From Saprospiraceae bacterium (lineage in GTDB: Bacteria; Bacteroidota; Bacteroidia; Chitinophagales; Saprospiraceae), in assembly GCA_016719855.1 (NCBI GenBank), contig JADJYH010000029.1, positions 12,698 to 76,697 on the forward strand: a stretch of 64,000 nt of DNA. The letters run 5' to 3'. Shown in pieces: positions 18,625 through 28,050 of this stretch (its first letter is position 1; every line of letters starts with the position of its first letter). A program made the position numbers and the translations under genes. Under the pieces are notes generated by a model, which was not told where the DNA came from, made no database searches, and saw only the letters and a list, made by a program, of their open reading frames with translations.

Positions 18625-19593
18625 TTAAACATCGCCATACTTTCCAGAGGACCCGGCCTCTACTCCACGCAAAGTTTGTTCCGGGCAGCGCGCTCACGAG
18701 GGCATTACGTGCGGGTGATTGACCACGGACAGTGCAGCCTCCTAATTGAGCAGGGCGTGCCGCAGGTGATATACGAGGGCACGAGGCTCGTCGGCATGGA
18801 TGCGCTCATCCCCCGCATCGGGGCATCGGTGACGGATTACGGGGCAGCGGTCATCCGGCAATTTGAGCTGATGGACATTTACACCGCCACCCGCTCGGAA
18901 GCGCTCATCATGGCTCGGGACAAGCTCAAATGCCTGCAAATACTCAGCGCCAATGGCATCGCCGTACCCCGAACCATCATCGCTGGAATGCTGGAGGCAT
19001 TGCCACGGCTGATTGACACCCTCGGTAGCTTACCCATCGTGGTGAAAATGTTGGAAAGCACCCACGGCGTCGGGGTGATGCTCGCCGAGAGCCGCAATAC
19101 CGCCATTTCGCTGGTGGAAGCGTTCACGAAATTGGGGCAACCCGTCATTTTGCAGGAGTACATCGAAGAAGCTTCGGGCACCGACATCCGTGCTTTCGTG
19201 GTCGGAAAACGGGTGGTAGCTTCCATGCTCCGCCAGGCGCAAGCTGGTGAGTTCCGGTCCAATATGCACCTCGGTGCTACCGCAATTCCCATCCCATTGA
19301 CACCTGCCGAGGAAAAAATCGTGTTGGAATCCGCCCGCCTGATGAACCTCGACATCGCCGGGGTGGACCTCCTACGCTCCAAGCGTGGCCCATTGGTGAT
19401 GGAAGTGAACGCCTCGCCCGGCCTCGAAGGCATAGAAAACACAACGAAAGTGGATATTGCGGCAGCAATTATTGAGAACATCGAGCGGGGGGTGGAGAAG
19501 TATGCGAGTAGGCGGAAATGGAGGTTGGGTTATTGGGTTTTGGGTTTGGTTTTGGGTTATTTTGAGGATGGAAATGTATTTTTTCAATTCTAA
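18622..19593 (+). CDS. rimK: RimK-family ATP-grasp ligase (glutamate ligase)
   Basis: A 323-residue ATP-grasp enzyme related to RimK, which adds glutamate to the C-terminus of ribosomal protein S6 or makes short glutamate-containing peptides. Typical blocks are MNIAILSRGPGLYSTQ-like start, YTATRSEALIMARDKLKCLQ, KMLESTHGVGVML, LQEYIEEASGTDIRAFVVG and VMEVNASPGLEGIE. The last 25 or so residues (LGYWVLGLVLGYF...) are not family sequence but are encoded by the iterated TTATTGGGTT array. A downstream aspartoacylase-like hydrolase fits the frequent pairing of RimK-type ligases with such enzymes. Confidence 0.88.
   Translation: MLNIAILSRGPGLYSTQSLFRAARSRGHYVRVIDHGQCSLLIEQGVPQVIYEGTRLVGMDALIPRIGASVTDYGAAVIRQFELMDIYTATRSEALIMARDKLKCLQILSANGIAVPRTIIAGMLEALPRLIDTLGSLPIVVKMLESTHGVGVMLAESRNTAISLVEAFTKLGQPVILQEYIEEASGTDIRAFVVGKRVVASMLRQAQAGEFRSNMHLGATAIPIPLTPAEEKIVLESARLMNLDIAGVDLLRSKRGPLVMEVNASPGLEGIENTTKVDIAAAIIENIERGVEKYASRRKWRLGYWVLGLVLGYFEDGNVFFQF
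19523..19562. repeat. Left TTATTGGGTT array flanking the four-helix-bundle gene
   Basis: Words GGTTATTGGGTTTTGGGTTT and GGTTTTGGGTTATTTTG iterate at the 3' end of the rimK-like gene. Their complement is the array at 19969-20015. The arrays enclose the four-helix-bundle gene. Confidence 0.75.
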
Positions 19594-19604
19594 AAACACA
19601 TGCT

Positions 19605-19998
19605 ATGGAAAAACCTGTAAAATTAGAAGACCTTGAGATTTACCAGCTAGCTTTGGATATTGGCGAATATGTCTGGGCAATAGTGCTAAAATGGGAATAT
19701 TTCCCAAAAAAGACCGTAGGCGCACAATTTGTCGAAGCTGCCGATTCTATTTCAGCCAATATCGCCGAGGCAACGGCGTTACTTTTACAAAGACAGAAAG
19801 CAATTTTGCTACTATGGTCGTGGCTCATTATTGGAAACAAAAAATTGGGCTATCAAATCAAAAAATCGAGAATTAATGAGCCTAGTTGAATATGATACCC
19901 TAATCGAAAAACTCAGTACGCTACACCACAAACTAAACATCTACATCAAAAAACTAGAGGACCAACTCAACAACCCCAATAACCCAATAACCCAATAA
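19605..19998 (+). CDS. Four-helix bundle protein (S23 / 23S rRNA intervening-sequence family), two frameshifts
   Basis: Small helical protein of the family found in 23S rRNA intervening sequences and related to the Avd accessory protein of diversity-generating retroelements. The reading frame starts MEKPVKLEDLEIYQLALDIG and carries the family core AADSISANIAE. Two missing bases (a G near 19773 and a C near 19785) restore IAEGNGRYFYKDRKQFCYY then GRGSLLETKNWAIKS, giving 131 residues. The last residues (NNPNNPITQ) are encoded by the right-hand CCCAATAA array. It is inserted between rimK and the aspartoacylase gene and flanked by inverted arrays. Biochemical role is unknown. Confidence 0.8.
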
Positions 19999-20015
19999 CC
20001 CAATAACTCAATAAC
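19969..20015. repeat. Right CCCAATAA array flanking the four-helix-bundle gene
   Basis: Four to five near-perfect copies of CCCAATAA/CTCAATAA, inverted with respect to 19523-19562. It contains the stop codon of the four-helix-bundle gene and ends four bases before the next start codon. Confidence 0.85.
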
Positions 20016-20019
20016 AAAT

Positions 20020-20952
20020 ATGGTAATCCAAAACAACATCATAGAACGTGGCCAAAACGCCGTCCTCAAACTCGGCGTTGGCCGTTTGCCTTCCGATACG
20101 AGAATCGCCCTCAATGTCCACGTTTTTCGCAGCACCGAGCCTGGGCCGACAGTGCTCATCATGGCCGGGGTGCATGGCGACGAAATAAATGGGGTGGAAA
20201 TCGTGCGGCGCACCCTTGCGCAGCGGTGGTTCGAGGGGCTTCAACGGGGCAGCGTGGTGGCCATTCCGCTCACAAACGTACACGGCTTCAACAATTTTAG
20301 CCGGGATGTGCCGGACGGCAAGGACGTGAACCGCAGCTTCCCCGGCTCTGCCAATGGCTCAATGGCCGCACGGGTGGCGCATATTTTCACCAAGCACATC
20401 CTGCCCGTGATTGACTTCGGCGTGGACCTCCACACGGGCGGCAACAAAAACTACAACTACCCGCAAATCCGGTACGCCCCCACTGATGCACGCAGCCGCG
20501 AACTGGCCGATGTTTTCGGCTCCCCCTACGTCGTGGCCAGCAAGCACATCACCAAGTCACTGAGGAAGACCGCTTTCGACCACGGCAAGTCCATACTTGT
20601 TTTCGAGGGCGGCGAAAACCTCCGCTTCGACCAGCTTTCCATTGACGAGGGACTGGCGGGCATCCGCCGGATGCTGCACGCCCAGGGCATGTTGGCCGAA
20701 GCGGCGCCCTCCCCTACCCCCAGCATCCAAAGCGAAAAAGCGGACTGGTTGCGGGCCGAACGCCCCGGCATTTTCCGCTGGCTGAAACAATCCGGCGAGA
20801 TGGCTCAGCCCGGCGAAATTCTGGCGGTACTGAACGACCCTTACGGCATGGACGAAATCCCGGTAGTGGCAAAGAAGGCGGGGCATATCATCGGGCACAA
20901 TAACAACCCGGTGGTGGGCATGGGGGATGCTTTGTTTCATATTGGGGTATGA
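20020..20952 (+). CDS. Succinylglutamate desuccinylase/aspartoacylase-family zinc hydrolase
   Basis: A 310-residue M14-like zinc hydrolase of the AstE/AspA family. Zinc ligands are visible in GVHGDEINGVE (His and Glu) and DFGVDLHTGG (His), with the substrate-binding DGKDVNRSFPG. It should cleave an amide of an N-acyl or glutamyl-type substrate. Members of this group are often encoded beside RimK-type ligases, so it may remove or trim what that ligase adds; this is inference. The start ATG follows the repeat array directly with little room for a Shine-Dalgarno site. Confidence 0.85.
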   Translation: MVIQNNIIERGQNAVLKLGVGRLPSDTRIALNVHVFRSTEPGPTVLIMAGVHGDEINGVEIVRRTLAQRWFEGLQRGSVVAIPLTNVHGFNNFSRDVPDGKDVNRSFPGSANGSMAARVAHIFTKHILPVIDFGVDLHTGGNKNYNYPQIRYAPTDARSRELADVFGSPYVVASKHITKSLRKTAFDHGKSILVFEGGENLRFDQLSIDEGLAGIRRMLHAQGMLAEAAPSPTPSIQSEKADWLRAERPGIFRWLKQSGEMAQPGEILAVLNDPYGMDEIPVVAKKAGHIIGHNNNPVVGMGDALFHIGV

Positions 20953-20984
20953 GAGGTATGAGGCATGAGGTATGAGCTGCCACC
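20953..20984. repeat. Iterated GGTATGAG words after a stop codon
   Basis: GAGGTATGAGGCATGAGGTA and flanking bases form three to four near-copies immediately after the hydrolase stop. Related GGGATGAGGA words follow the S9B peptidase gene (39183-39211) and the oligopeptidase B gene (62822-62861). No inverted partner is seen here. Confidence 0.55.
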
Positions 20985-21169
20985 CCCAATTCCTTGAAAA
21001 CCCCTAAAATTCCTCTCCCCCATTTTTGGCGCAATCATTGACCACAAATGAAGATGTCGAGCCTACGGCCCGCTGGAAACCTCTATTATCGAAAATGCTA
21101 CAAAGATGTAGTTCCGAAGGAACTAATGCATTGATATTCAGTGCATTTTTCCGAATTCACGTTGTTTTA

Positions 21170-24100
21170 TCACCGCAGCAACGTCACATCCCCCTTCAAC
21201 ACCTTCTCCATGTCTTCCACAGCCACGGCGCAGCCTACTTTTATCAGGTAAATATACACGTCGCTGGCAGCGGGCTTGCCATCCTGTGTGCCATCCCAGG
21301 GACCAGCGCCGTCGTACACTTTTTCGCCCCAGCGGTTCCAGATGCGCATGTTCAGGATGGCCTCCGAACCGGGACCTACAATCCTGAAAACATCGTTTTT
21401 GCTGTCGCCGTTGGGCGAAAAGGCGTTGGGAACCTCCACGTTTTCTGGGTCGCAGTCGGGTATCACAGCGATGACCTGCGAGGCAGAGCCGCCACAGCCA
21501 TCCGGGGTAGTGACGGCGACCGAGTAGGTCGTGTTTTTGGTGGGAAAAACGGTGCAGGCCAGCGAATCGGTGCAACCAGCCAACAGGGAATCATTGGCCA
21601 TCCAGATGATGGAAGTATAGCCGCCGGGCAGGATGCTCAGGGTCAGCGAGTCGCCGAGATTGATGGTGTCCGTTGCAAAAACTAGCTCAAAAATGGCCGT
21701 GTCCAGCACCGTCAAATTTAGGCAAATGGTGCTGTCGCAACCGTTGGGTGCAGGATAGGTGACGCAATGCTGGCCTTCTTCCGTGTACGTTGCCCCCTCG
21801 AAAACCACGCTCTCGCCGAAGCAGATGGTATCCAAAACGAGTGAAGTATCAATGCCCGGTTTCACCAGCAACTCCACGCAGTACAGGCTGTCGCAGCCGC
21901 CCGCCACCGTGAACGTGTCGCAGTAGATGCCCGGCTCGCTCACCGTCTGGCCGAAAATCACGGTCGTTTCCCCTTCACAGATTTCCACCGTTGGGCCGTT
22001 CTCCACGATTTGGTCGGTGACCACCGTGACGGTCACGCTGCCGGAGGTGGTACAACCGTCGTCGGAGGTGGCGTTTACGAAGTAAGTCGTTGTGGAGGAG
22101 GGCATTACGAGCAAGCTGGAGCAAGACGGTGGATTGACGCAAGCACCATCCGGCGACCAAATGAAATTGGCCGGGACGTTGCTCGTGACCACCAGCGTGG
22201 TGTTGCCCCCCGTGCAAATGGTCACGTCGGGCGGCATGACAATCAGGAGGGAATCGGCGAAACTGACTGTCACTTCGTCCATTGCGGAGCAACCATTTTC
22301 ATCCAAAACCAAGAGTGAAAACGTGGTCGTCTGGTTGGTCAGCACAAGTGGGCTGCTGATGGTCGGGTTGCTCAGGGCGGGCAAGCCGCCAATGGCCACA
22401 GGACTCCAGAAATAGTCAAAATCGGGGTCGTAGGTGGCGTTCAGTTGAGCCACCTCGCCGGGGCAAAATGTATCGTCAGGCCCAGCCGTGACGATTGGCA
22501 GCGGTGCCACCACGACCATCACCGTGTCCGAGCCAGCACAACCGAATGTGTCCACGACCGTGACCGAGTAGGTGCTGGTGCTGGCCGGGGTCACCGTGAC
22601 GATTTGTTGGTTTGGCTGCGCAATGCCGGGGCCTTGCCAGTTGAAGCTGACGCCATCCGTGGCGGCAAGGTTGGCGCTTTCGCCAAGGCAGATGGGCGAG
22701 TCGGCGTAGGCAATGCCCGGCACGGGCTGCACCGTCACGGCAATCAGGTTTTGGATTTCACAAAAACCGTTGCCCTCGGCCAACGTGAACTGGTAGTCCA
22801 CTGGTGCCACTCCGTCGTTCACACAATTAAAAATGGTCATGGGCAATTGGGCATCGGTGAGGCAATCGGCGGGCGTCCACTGGTAGTCAAAACCAGGCAT
22901 GGCCACCACCCCGATGGGCTGGTCGGCACCGGAACAGACCGTCCAGTTTTGACCCGTCTCGTACTCGATGGGGGTGGCCACTTGCACCAGGTCGCCGGAA
23001 CAGGCGCATTGCTGGGTCGGGTCAATCAGGGCTATCAAGCTGCACAAGTTTGTTGCCGAAGGCAATGAAAAACTCCCCGTCACGGTCACGGTTTGCCCGG
23101 CTGAAATCATGGTTGTGTAGTTCTCCGTGTGTACGAGTTGGTCGCCGTCCCCATCTCCGTCTGTGTCGAGGTAGAACTCGATTTCGAGCGGCGGCAGGTT
23201 GTCGGCACCGCTGTTCGTCACGTCAACGCTGAAGTTCACCAAGTCGTTTGGCCCTGACGCTGAGGCAGTTATGTTGAAATCGTTCAGGTCATATTCCGGT
23301 CGCATCACGTCAAATGGCAGGATGAGCGACCCCGTGCTCACCTTCGTGCTGCACGAGTCGCCGGTGAGGGCGCAGATGGCCTGCGTTTGCGCAGCGCTTC
23401 GGAAAAGCACCACGCCATTCTCGCAGCCGAGGCCCGCCCAGCCTTGGGTGTTGAAGTTTAAACAGAGGAGCTGGCTGGGCAAAATGCCCGCTGGCAACTG
23501 CCAAGTGACGAGGCTCCCGTCAATCGTGGGCGTGCAGTTCAGCCCGGCGGCGCAGGTGCTTTCGCAGGAGTTCAGTTCGTAGGTGATGCCCGGCGGCAAC
23601 GTGACGATGAGGCAGGCGCCTGGCGGCAACGTGTCGGATGCCGAGAGCGTGACTTCGAAGCCCACATCGTTGTTGCACCCGAAGCCCGGAACGGCGTTGA
23701 CGTTGATGTTCATGGTGAATGTGCCGCTCACCCCGTCAATGCAAAGTGGGTCGCCCGGCTTGGCAATGGTATTGGTTGGCGTGCCACAATTCTGCTCTGC
23801 TGTCGCAATGAACAGCACGTAGGCGTCGGCGATGAAGTCGCAAGTGGTTTCCCCCAAAAAACGGAGCGTCAGCGAGTTGAACGGTGCTTCGCTCACGCCC
23901 GGCAGCCCCCCGGCGATGCTGTCGAAGAGCATCGAAAGGTTCCATTCCACCACGCCCGAACCAACGATGGTCGGGTCGCCGATAGGGTAAATCAGGCCGC
24001 TGCCCGTTGGGTATTCCACCTCGCAGGAGCCGGAAATAACGTTCATCCCAGGCGGTACGAGCGCCTTCACCCGCAGGTCGTACACGGCACCGAGCTGTGC

Positions 24101-27100
24101 GTTGAACACCTCCAGCGTGTGGTACGGGATGGTGTCGCAGAGTGCGCTGCACCCGATCGGACTGTCCACTATCATGTCAATTTCGCCCGGCGGCGACTCG
24201 ATGGTGAGCGGCGTCACCTGCTCGTAGCAGGGCGTCAGCACGATACTTTGGTAGGGGTCGCAGTTCCAGCCAAAATGGATTTGCAGGTTTTCCAATTGGC
24301 AGGAATTGTTGGTGGCGAGCAGGCGGTACGGAAAGCCGTCGGGGTTTTCCGGCAAGGTGCCAAGTTGCCAAACGCCGTTGACGGCAGGCACCGGCAGCCC
24401 TGTGGTTTGGTCAATCAGTTGGAAGCCCGTCACCAGACCAGTTTGCGAGGTGACGTACATCCAGGTGTTGAGGGCAGGCCCGCTCGACTGGCTGCCGACG
24501 ATGGTCGGCGTGTTTTTCAACTTAAAATCGAACAAGAGTTGGTTGCTGAAACTGATGAGGTCGTACAGCGGGGCATCAATGGCCAGGTTGGCAATGAGCG
24601 GTCGCAGGGCGTTTGTCTCGATGGTAAAATCCAGCGGGTCAACTGGTTCGGGCAGGCCGGGCGCAAAGTTGACAGTGGTGCCGTGTACCATCGGCATCGA
24701 GAATTTGTTCGTACACTCATTTTTGAAAATGTACTGGAAAGTGCCTGAAAAGCCCTCGTCAAGCGATGGTGTTTGGTAGGGGAGGAGGGCGTGGAAATAT
24801 TGGCCGTTCATCAAATTTGGCGTGAACGAGACCTGCGTAAAAAGCTGCGCACCATCCTGGAACCGCAGGTTGGTCATGCGGGTTGTGCAAAGCTGAACGC
24901 TGGGCGGCACCATGATGTGGAGGTCTTCCACCACTATTAAGTTGCGGTGCTCGAAGGGGAAAAAGTTGCCCTCGTGCAGTTGCAGCCTCACCAAACTTGC
25001 CGTATTGAAAGTGGAAGGCTCGCAGGGCGGCATCCCGAACGTACCGGGAATTATTTTGAACTCGTAGTATGAAAGCTCCAGTTCTGTGCCTCCGCAGTGG
25101 CAATTCAGGATGGTATATTCGCTCGAATCGGCATCGAAAATGGATACATCCGGATTGACAACAATATTGCCTACTAGTGGAGTTGCGTCCATTTCAAATT
25201 TTGGATTGTAGCCAATACGGTAATCACCCACAAAGACCAAAGAGTCTCCTTGGTCAAAGGCGAAACTGGCAGGTAGGCATGTACCAATGAGTTGCGATAG
25301 GTCGTAATTGTACCTTATTATGCCGTTGGTAGTAAACGGAGGATTTGGACAATCGTACCAAATATTGGTGCTTTTGTCGTAGATGCTCATTCTTGAGCCT
25401 ACCTCCGAGAAATTGTCGGGTGTAAAAAGTTCGGTACTGTTAAAGAGAGTCATCTTGTCTCCTCCAGAAAAACTGATATTCATGAACCCAAGTGGCAATG
25501 TAGCCCCCGGAACATCAATCACCACAGCACCTCGTAGCGTCGTACGGACCGTATCGCCAGCGATGAAGCGCTGTCGCTCCACGAGGTTCATGTCGGGCAG
25601 GCCAGACGGTGCGTCGGCAAAGCGGTCGTTGTTGTTGTCGGGCAGTCCGTAGTTTTTGCGGAGCGCAGTGAAATTGTACACCATGTAGCCCGGCGGTTGG
25701 TCAATGCAGGTGGAGTCAATGAGACAATTGTAGCTAGCTCCAAATGATGTACAGTCCTTAATATTACAGTCAATTGGATAGTTGCCACATTTGCTTAGCG
25801 TAGTCATAATATTACCGGAAAAAGAAGGGGGGAAAACGGGAAAACAACTATCAAAAATACCGCAGGTGCTAACATACTCATAGTTGCAGACAGCTTGGTC
25901 AAAACAAAGTGCCTCGCAATCAAAAATAAAATCAAATTGCATGGCGCCCGTGTCAACCGTGAGTGGCAAGTCATATACTGCCGTCATAGTGGTTAACGTG
26001 TCAGTTTCAGTGATTTGGAAACTGATTGGAGCATTTCCGTTGAGCAGCAATTCATTGTCTGGCACCCATTCCATACCGCAGGGTAGCTCGATATTGATGG
26101 TGAGCGGCACATCAAGTAGCGAGAGGCTGTCATAATTTACTTCGTAAAAAACGGTGTAAATACCACCATCTATCATGGGTTCATTGGTAAATATATTTGC
26201 TGTGGTAGTGAGCTGAAGTCCAGTTTTGCTCACCAAAACATAATTGTTGTTTTGAATAAATATATTAGGCGGGCACTCTTTGAAATAACTGTACTTGTAT
26301 TCCCATCCTGTGCTGGGTTTCAATGGGAACGGACATTCCAGATTGCAGAAATACAAGTCCCAATGTACTATCACTGAAGCACCGGGTGCCAAGCTGGTTA
26401 TTACAACGTTGAATGAACTTACCAAGTCTTGTGGCCCATCACATGGTGGCCCAAAGCCCGGTTCGGCAAAACTATTTAGGTCAAAATCAATGGCAATGTT
26501 CGAGCTGTCCACATGGATGGAGGTTGTGTCCACCATCCCGCTTAAGTAGACATTTGTCGAAAGTGGTTGCTGCACAAAAAATCTAATGTCCAGCGCCTTG
26601 CCTGTCCCCACATTCGTGATTTTCATGCCCTGCGCATAGCCGTTCGGCCCACAGAAACATTCCGGCACCGTGATGATTGGCTCCCAAGCAAGCTGCGGCG
26701 CTTTGGTGTACAACTGGAAAGTGACCACCGCATTCACCGATTCCTGCTGGCACTCAGCGCCATCGCAGCCCCAGCCCACCGTGATGTTCGACACGGAGGA
26801 ATGTTCGTCCAGCCCGCAGGTCACGATTTCGATGTCCTCGTTGATGACGATGGTTTCGTTGAACTCGAACAGCCCGTCGCCATCGCCCACCGCACTAAAA
26901 TCGGAGGCATCGAACAGCAACTCGAAAACACCCGGCCCTGATGGCACCACCGTGCCCTGCGGGGAGGTGATGCTGATGCCGGGCTGGTACACGTCCTTGA
27001 ACGTGAAGCTCGACAAGGCTCCGGGGCGGGTGTTCCGGACGGTGATTTTGCGGTGCAAAACATCGCCCCTAGTACCCATCATCACCGTGTTCGTTACGGC

Positions 27101-27589
27101 GGTGATGACCAGCAGCGCCCGGTCAATTACGTAGGGATTGGTCGTCACGTTCGTGCTGCCGCCGTTCCAGTTGAGCGTGATATTGTTCACAAAAACCTCG
27201 GCGTTGTCAACGCAGGCTGCTGTTTGGCATTTGGCGCTGGCCAGCAGCGTGAAGGTTTGCGAAGCGCCCGGGGAAAGGTTGGGCAGCATGAATTGCGGAG
27301 CGGAAAGGTTGCTGAGGTTGCCTTCCACCACGCCCCCGCTCACCGACCCCTGCACGTACTCGATGCCGCAGGAAGTGCCGAGGGTGGTGGTGAAATTCAC
27401 CGTCACCATTGCGCTGGTCAGGGTAGCGCCGGTGGTGTTTTGCACGGTGAAACTGAAGCTGGCCTGGTCGCAGGCAAAGAAATCAGCAGGATTTTGGTAA
27501 GTGATGTTCTGCGCAAAAATACTTGAGCAAAAAAAGAGGAGCAAAATTGTTCCCAGCAGTTCGAAGGGCAATCTGTCGGAGCGTTCCAT
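21170..27589 (-). CDS. Giant secreted surface protein with T9SS type B (gliding-motility associated) C-terminal domain
   Basis: A 2139-residue exported protein. It begins with a signal peptide (LLGTILLLFFCSSIFAQ) and ends with the type B sorting domain: PNAFSPNGDSKNDVFRI, then MRIWNRWGEKVYDG and SDVYIYLIKVGC. This domain sends proteins through the type IX secretion system to the cell surface. The body is a long series of beta-sandwich, DUF11- or conserved-repeat-like modules. In the last third PKD/Ig-like units recur with the pattern ICLGESANL, FCPGEVAQLN, ICTGGNTTL and ICEGETTVI, typical of SprB-like adhesins. It is Cys-rich in the N-terminal two thirds. Likely an adhesin or filament component. 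The gene is fully open over 6.4 kb. Confidence 0.88.
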   Translation of the reverse strand: MERSDRLPFELLGTILLLFFCSSIFAQNITYQNPADFFACDQASFSFTVQNTTGATLTSAMVTVNFTTTLGTSCGIEYVQGSVSGGVVEGNLSNLSAPQFMLPNLSPGASQTFTLLASAKCQTAACVDNAEVFVNNITLNWNGGSTNVTTNPYVIDRALLVITAVTNTVMMGTRGDVLHRKITVRNTRPGALSSFTFKDVYQPGISITSPQGTVVPSGPGVFELLFDASDFSAVGDGDGLFEFNETIVINEDIEIVTCGLDEHSSVSNITVGWGCDGAECQQESVNAVVTFQLYTKAPQLAWEPIITVPECFCGPNGYAQGMKITNVGTGKALDIRFFVQQPLSTNVYLSGMVDTTSIHVDSSNIAIDFDLNSFAEPGFGPPCDGPQDLVSSFNVVITSLAPGASVIVHWDLYFCNLECPFPLKPSTGWEYKYSYFKECPPNIFIQNNNYVLVSKTGLQLTTTANIFTNEPMIDGGIYTVFYEVNYDSLSLLDVPLTINIELPCGMEWVPDNELLLNGNAPISFQITETDTLTTMTAVYDLPLTVDTGAMQFDFIFDCEALCFDQAVCNYEYVSTCGIFDSCFPVFPPSFSGNIMTTLSKCGNYPIDCNIKDCTSFGASYNCLIDSTCIDQPPGYMVYNFTALRKNYGLPDNNNDRFADAPSGLPDMNLVERQRFIAGDTVRTTLRGAVVIDVPGATLPLGFMNISFSGGDKMTLFNSTELFTPDNFSEVGSRMSIYDKSTNIWYDCPNPPFTTNGIIRYNYDLSQLIGTCLPASFAFDQGDSLVFVGDYRIGYNPKFEMDATPLVGNIVVNPDVSIFDADSSEYTILNCHCGGTELELSYYEFKIIPGTFGMPPCEPSTFNTASLVRLQLHEGNFFPFEHRNLIVVEDLHIMVPPSVQLCTTRMTNLRFQDGAQLFTQVSFTPNLMNGQYFHALLPYQTPSLDEGFSGTFQYIFKNECTNKFSMPMVHGTTVNFAPGLPEPVDPLDFTIETNALRPLIANLAIDAPLYDLISFSNQLLFDFKLKNTPTIVGSQSSGPALNTWMYVTSQTGLVTGFQLIDQTTGLPVPAVNGVWQLGTLPENPDGFPYRLLATNNSCQLENLQIHFGWNCDPYQSIVLTPCYEQVTPLTIESPPGEIDMIVDSPIGCSALCDTIPYHTLEVFNAQLGAVYDLRVKALVPPGMNVISGSCEVEYPTGSGLIYPIGDPTIVGSGVVEWNLSMLFDSIAGGLPGVSEAPFNSLTLRFLGETTCDFIADAYVLFIATAEQNCGTPTNTIAKPGDPLCIDGVSGTFTMNINVNAVPGFGCNNDVGFEVTLSASDTLPPGACLIVTLPPGITYELNSCESTCAAGLNCTPTIDGSLVTWQLPAGILPSQLLCLNFNTQGWAGLGCENGVVLFRSAAQTQAICALTGDSCSTKVSTGSLILPFDVMRPEYDLNDFNITASASGPNDLVNFSVDVTNSGADNLPPLEIEFYLDTDGDGDGDQLVHTENYTTMISAGQTVTVTGSFSLPSATNLCSLIALIDPTQQCACSGDLVQVATPIEYETGQNWTVCSGADQPIGVVAMPGFDYQWTPADCLTDAQLPMTIFNCVNDGVAPVDYQFTLAEGNGFCEIQNLIAVTVQPVPGIAYADSPICLGESANLAATDGVSFNWQGPGIAQPNQQIVTVTPASTSTYSVTVVDTFGCAGSDTVMVVVAPLPIVTAGPDDTFCPGEVAQLNATYDPDFDYFWSPVAIGGLPALSNPTISSPLVLTNQTTTFSLLVLDENGCSAMDEVTVSFADSLLIVMPPDVTICTGGNTTLVVTSNVPANFIWSPDGACVNPPSCSSLLVMPSSTTTYFVNATSDDGCTTSGSVTVTVVTDQIVENGPTVEICEGETTVIFGQTVSEPGIYCDTFTVAGGCDSLYCVELLVKPGIDTSLVLDTICFGESVVFEGATYTEEGQHCVTYPAPNGCDSTICLNLTVLDTAIFELVFATDTINLGDSLTLSILPGGYTSIIWMANDSLLAGCTDSLACTVFPTKNTTYSVAVTTPDGCGGSASQVIAVIPDCDPENVEVPNAFSPNGDSKNDVFRIVGPGSEAILNMRIWNRWGEKVYDGAGPWDGTQDGKPAASDVYIYLIKVGCAVAVEDMEKVLKGDVTLLR

Positions 27590-28050
27590 GTGTCTTGGAT
27601 TTTGCAGGTGGTGGTTGTAGGTGAAAAATGAGGTGGGAAAGTTAGCAATAGTTTTTAGAAATGGCTGCCCGTTATTAGTGATTTCAATTTATGCGAATTA
27701 GGAGTTCCAAGTGCCGTCAACCACTTTACTTCGCTCCAAAAGGTTTTGTGCAAAGGGGGCTTGGGGGCGGAACGCCCCCAAAATACCCCTCCCCCGAAGA
27801 GCCGCCGAAGGCGCTGTGAAGGCCTGTGATATGAGATTTTCGGGTTTTTCACAAAACATCGAGCCAAAATCTCCACCACCACCATCGTTTTTCAAGAAAG
27901 CATGGATGAAAAACCTGGGGAGAATTGGCTGGATGGGGTTTCTCTTTACATTTGCAGCTTTCTTGAGAATTTAAGAATTTGAGAATTTGAGGGCTTGAGA
28001 CGAGGCCCCTCAAACGCTCGAACGCTCGAACGCTCAAACCCTCAACATTC
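27590..28050. other. Intergenic stretch with solitary MITE end and hairpins
   Basis: About 460 bases with no credible gene. It holds ATTTATGCGAATTAGG (27687-27702), identical to the outer end of the 203-bp element at 8901-9103. A hairpin TGGGGGC/GCCCCCA lies at 27772-27790. The wzz-proximal word array (27961-28046) closes the stretch. No clear TAnnTTTG box was found. Confidence 0.6.
27961..28046. repeat. Iterated words upstream of wzz
   Basis: GAGAATTT-type words (27965-27990) are followed by GAGGGCTTGAG and then by CTCAAACGCTCGAACGCTCG with a second cycle ending CTCAAACCCTCAA. GAGGGCTTGAG and the CTCAA words are mutually complementary. The array ends five bases before the wzz ATG. Confidence 0.7.

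Noticed and set aside
19969..20015. Possible CRISPR or telomere-like array (CCCAATAA)n
   Set aside because: No spacers, unit of 7-8 bases, and it overlaps the end of a coding region; it is part of the iterated-word family.
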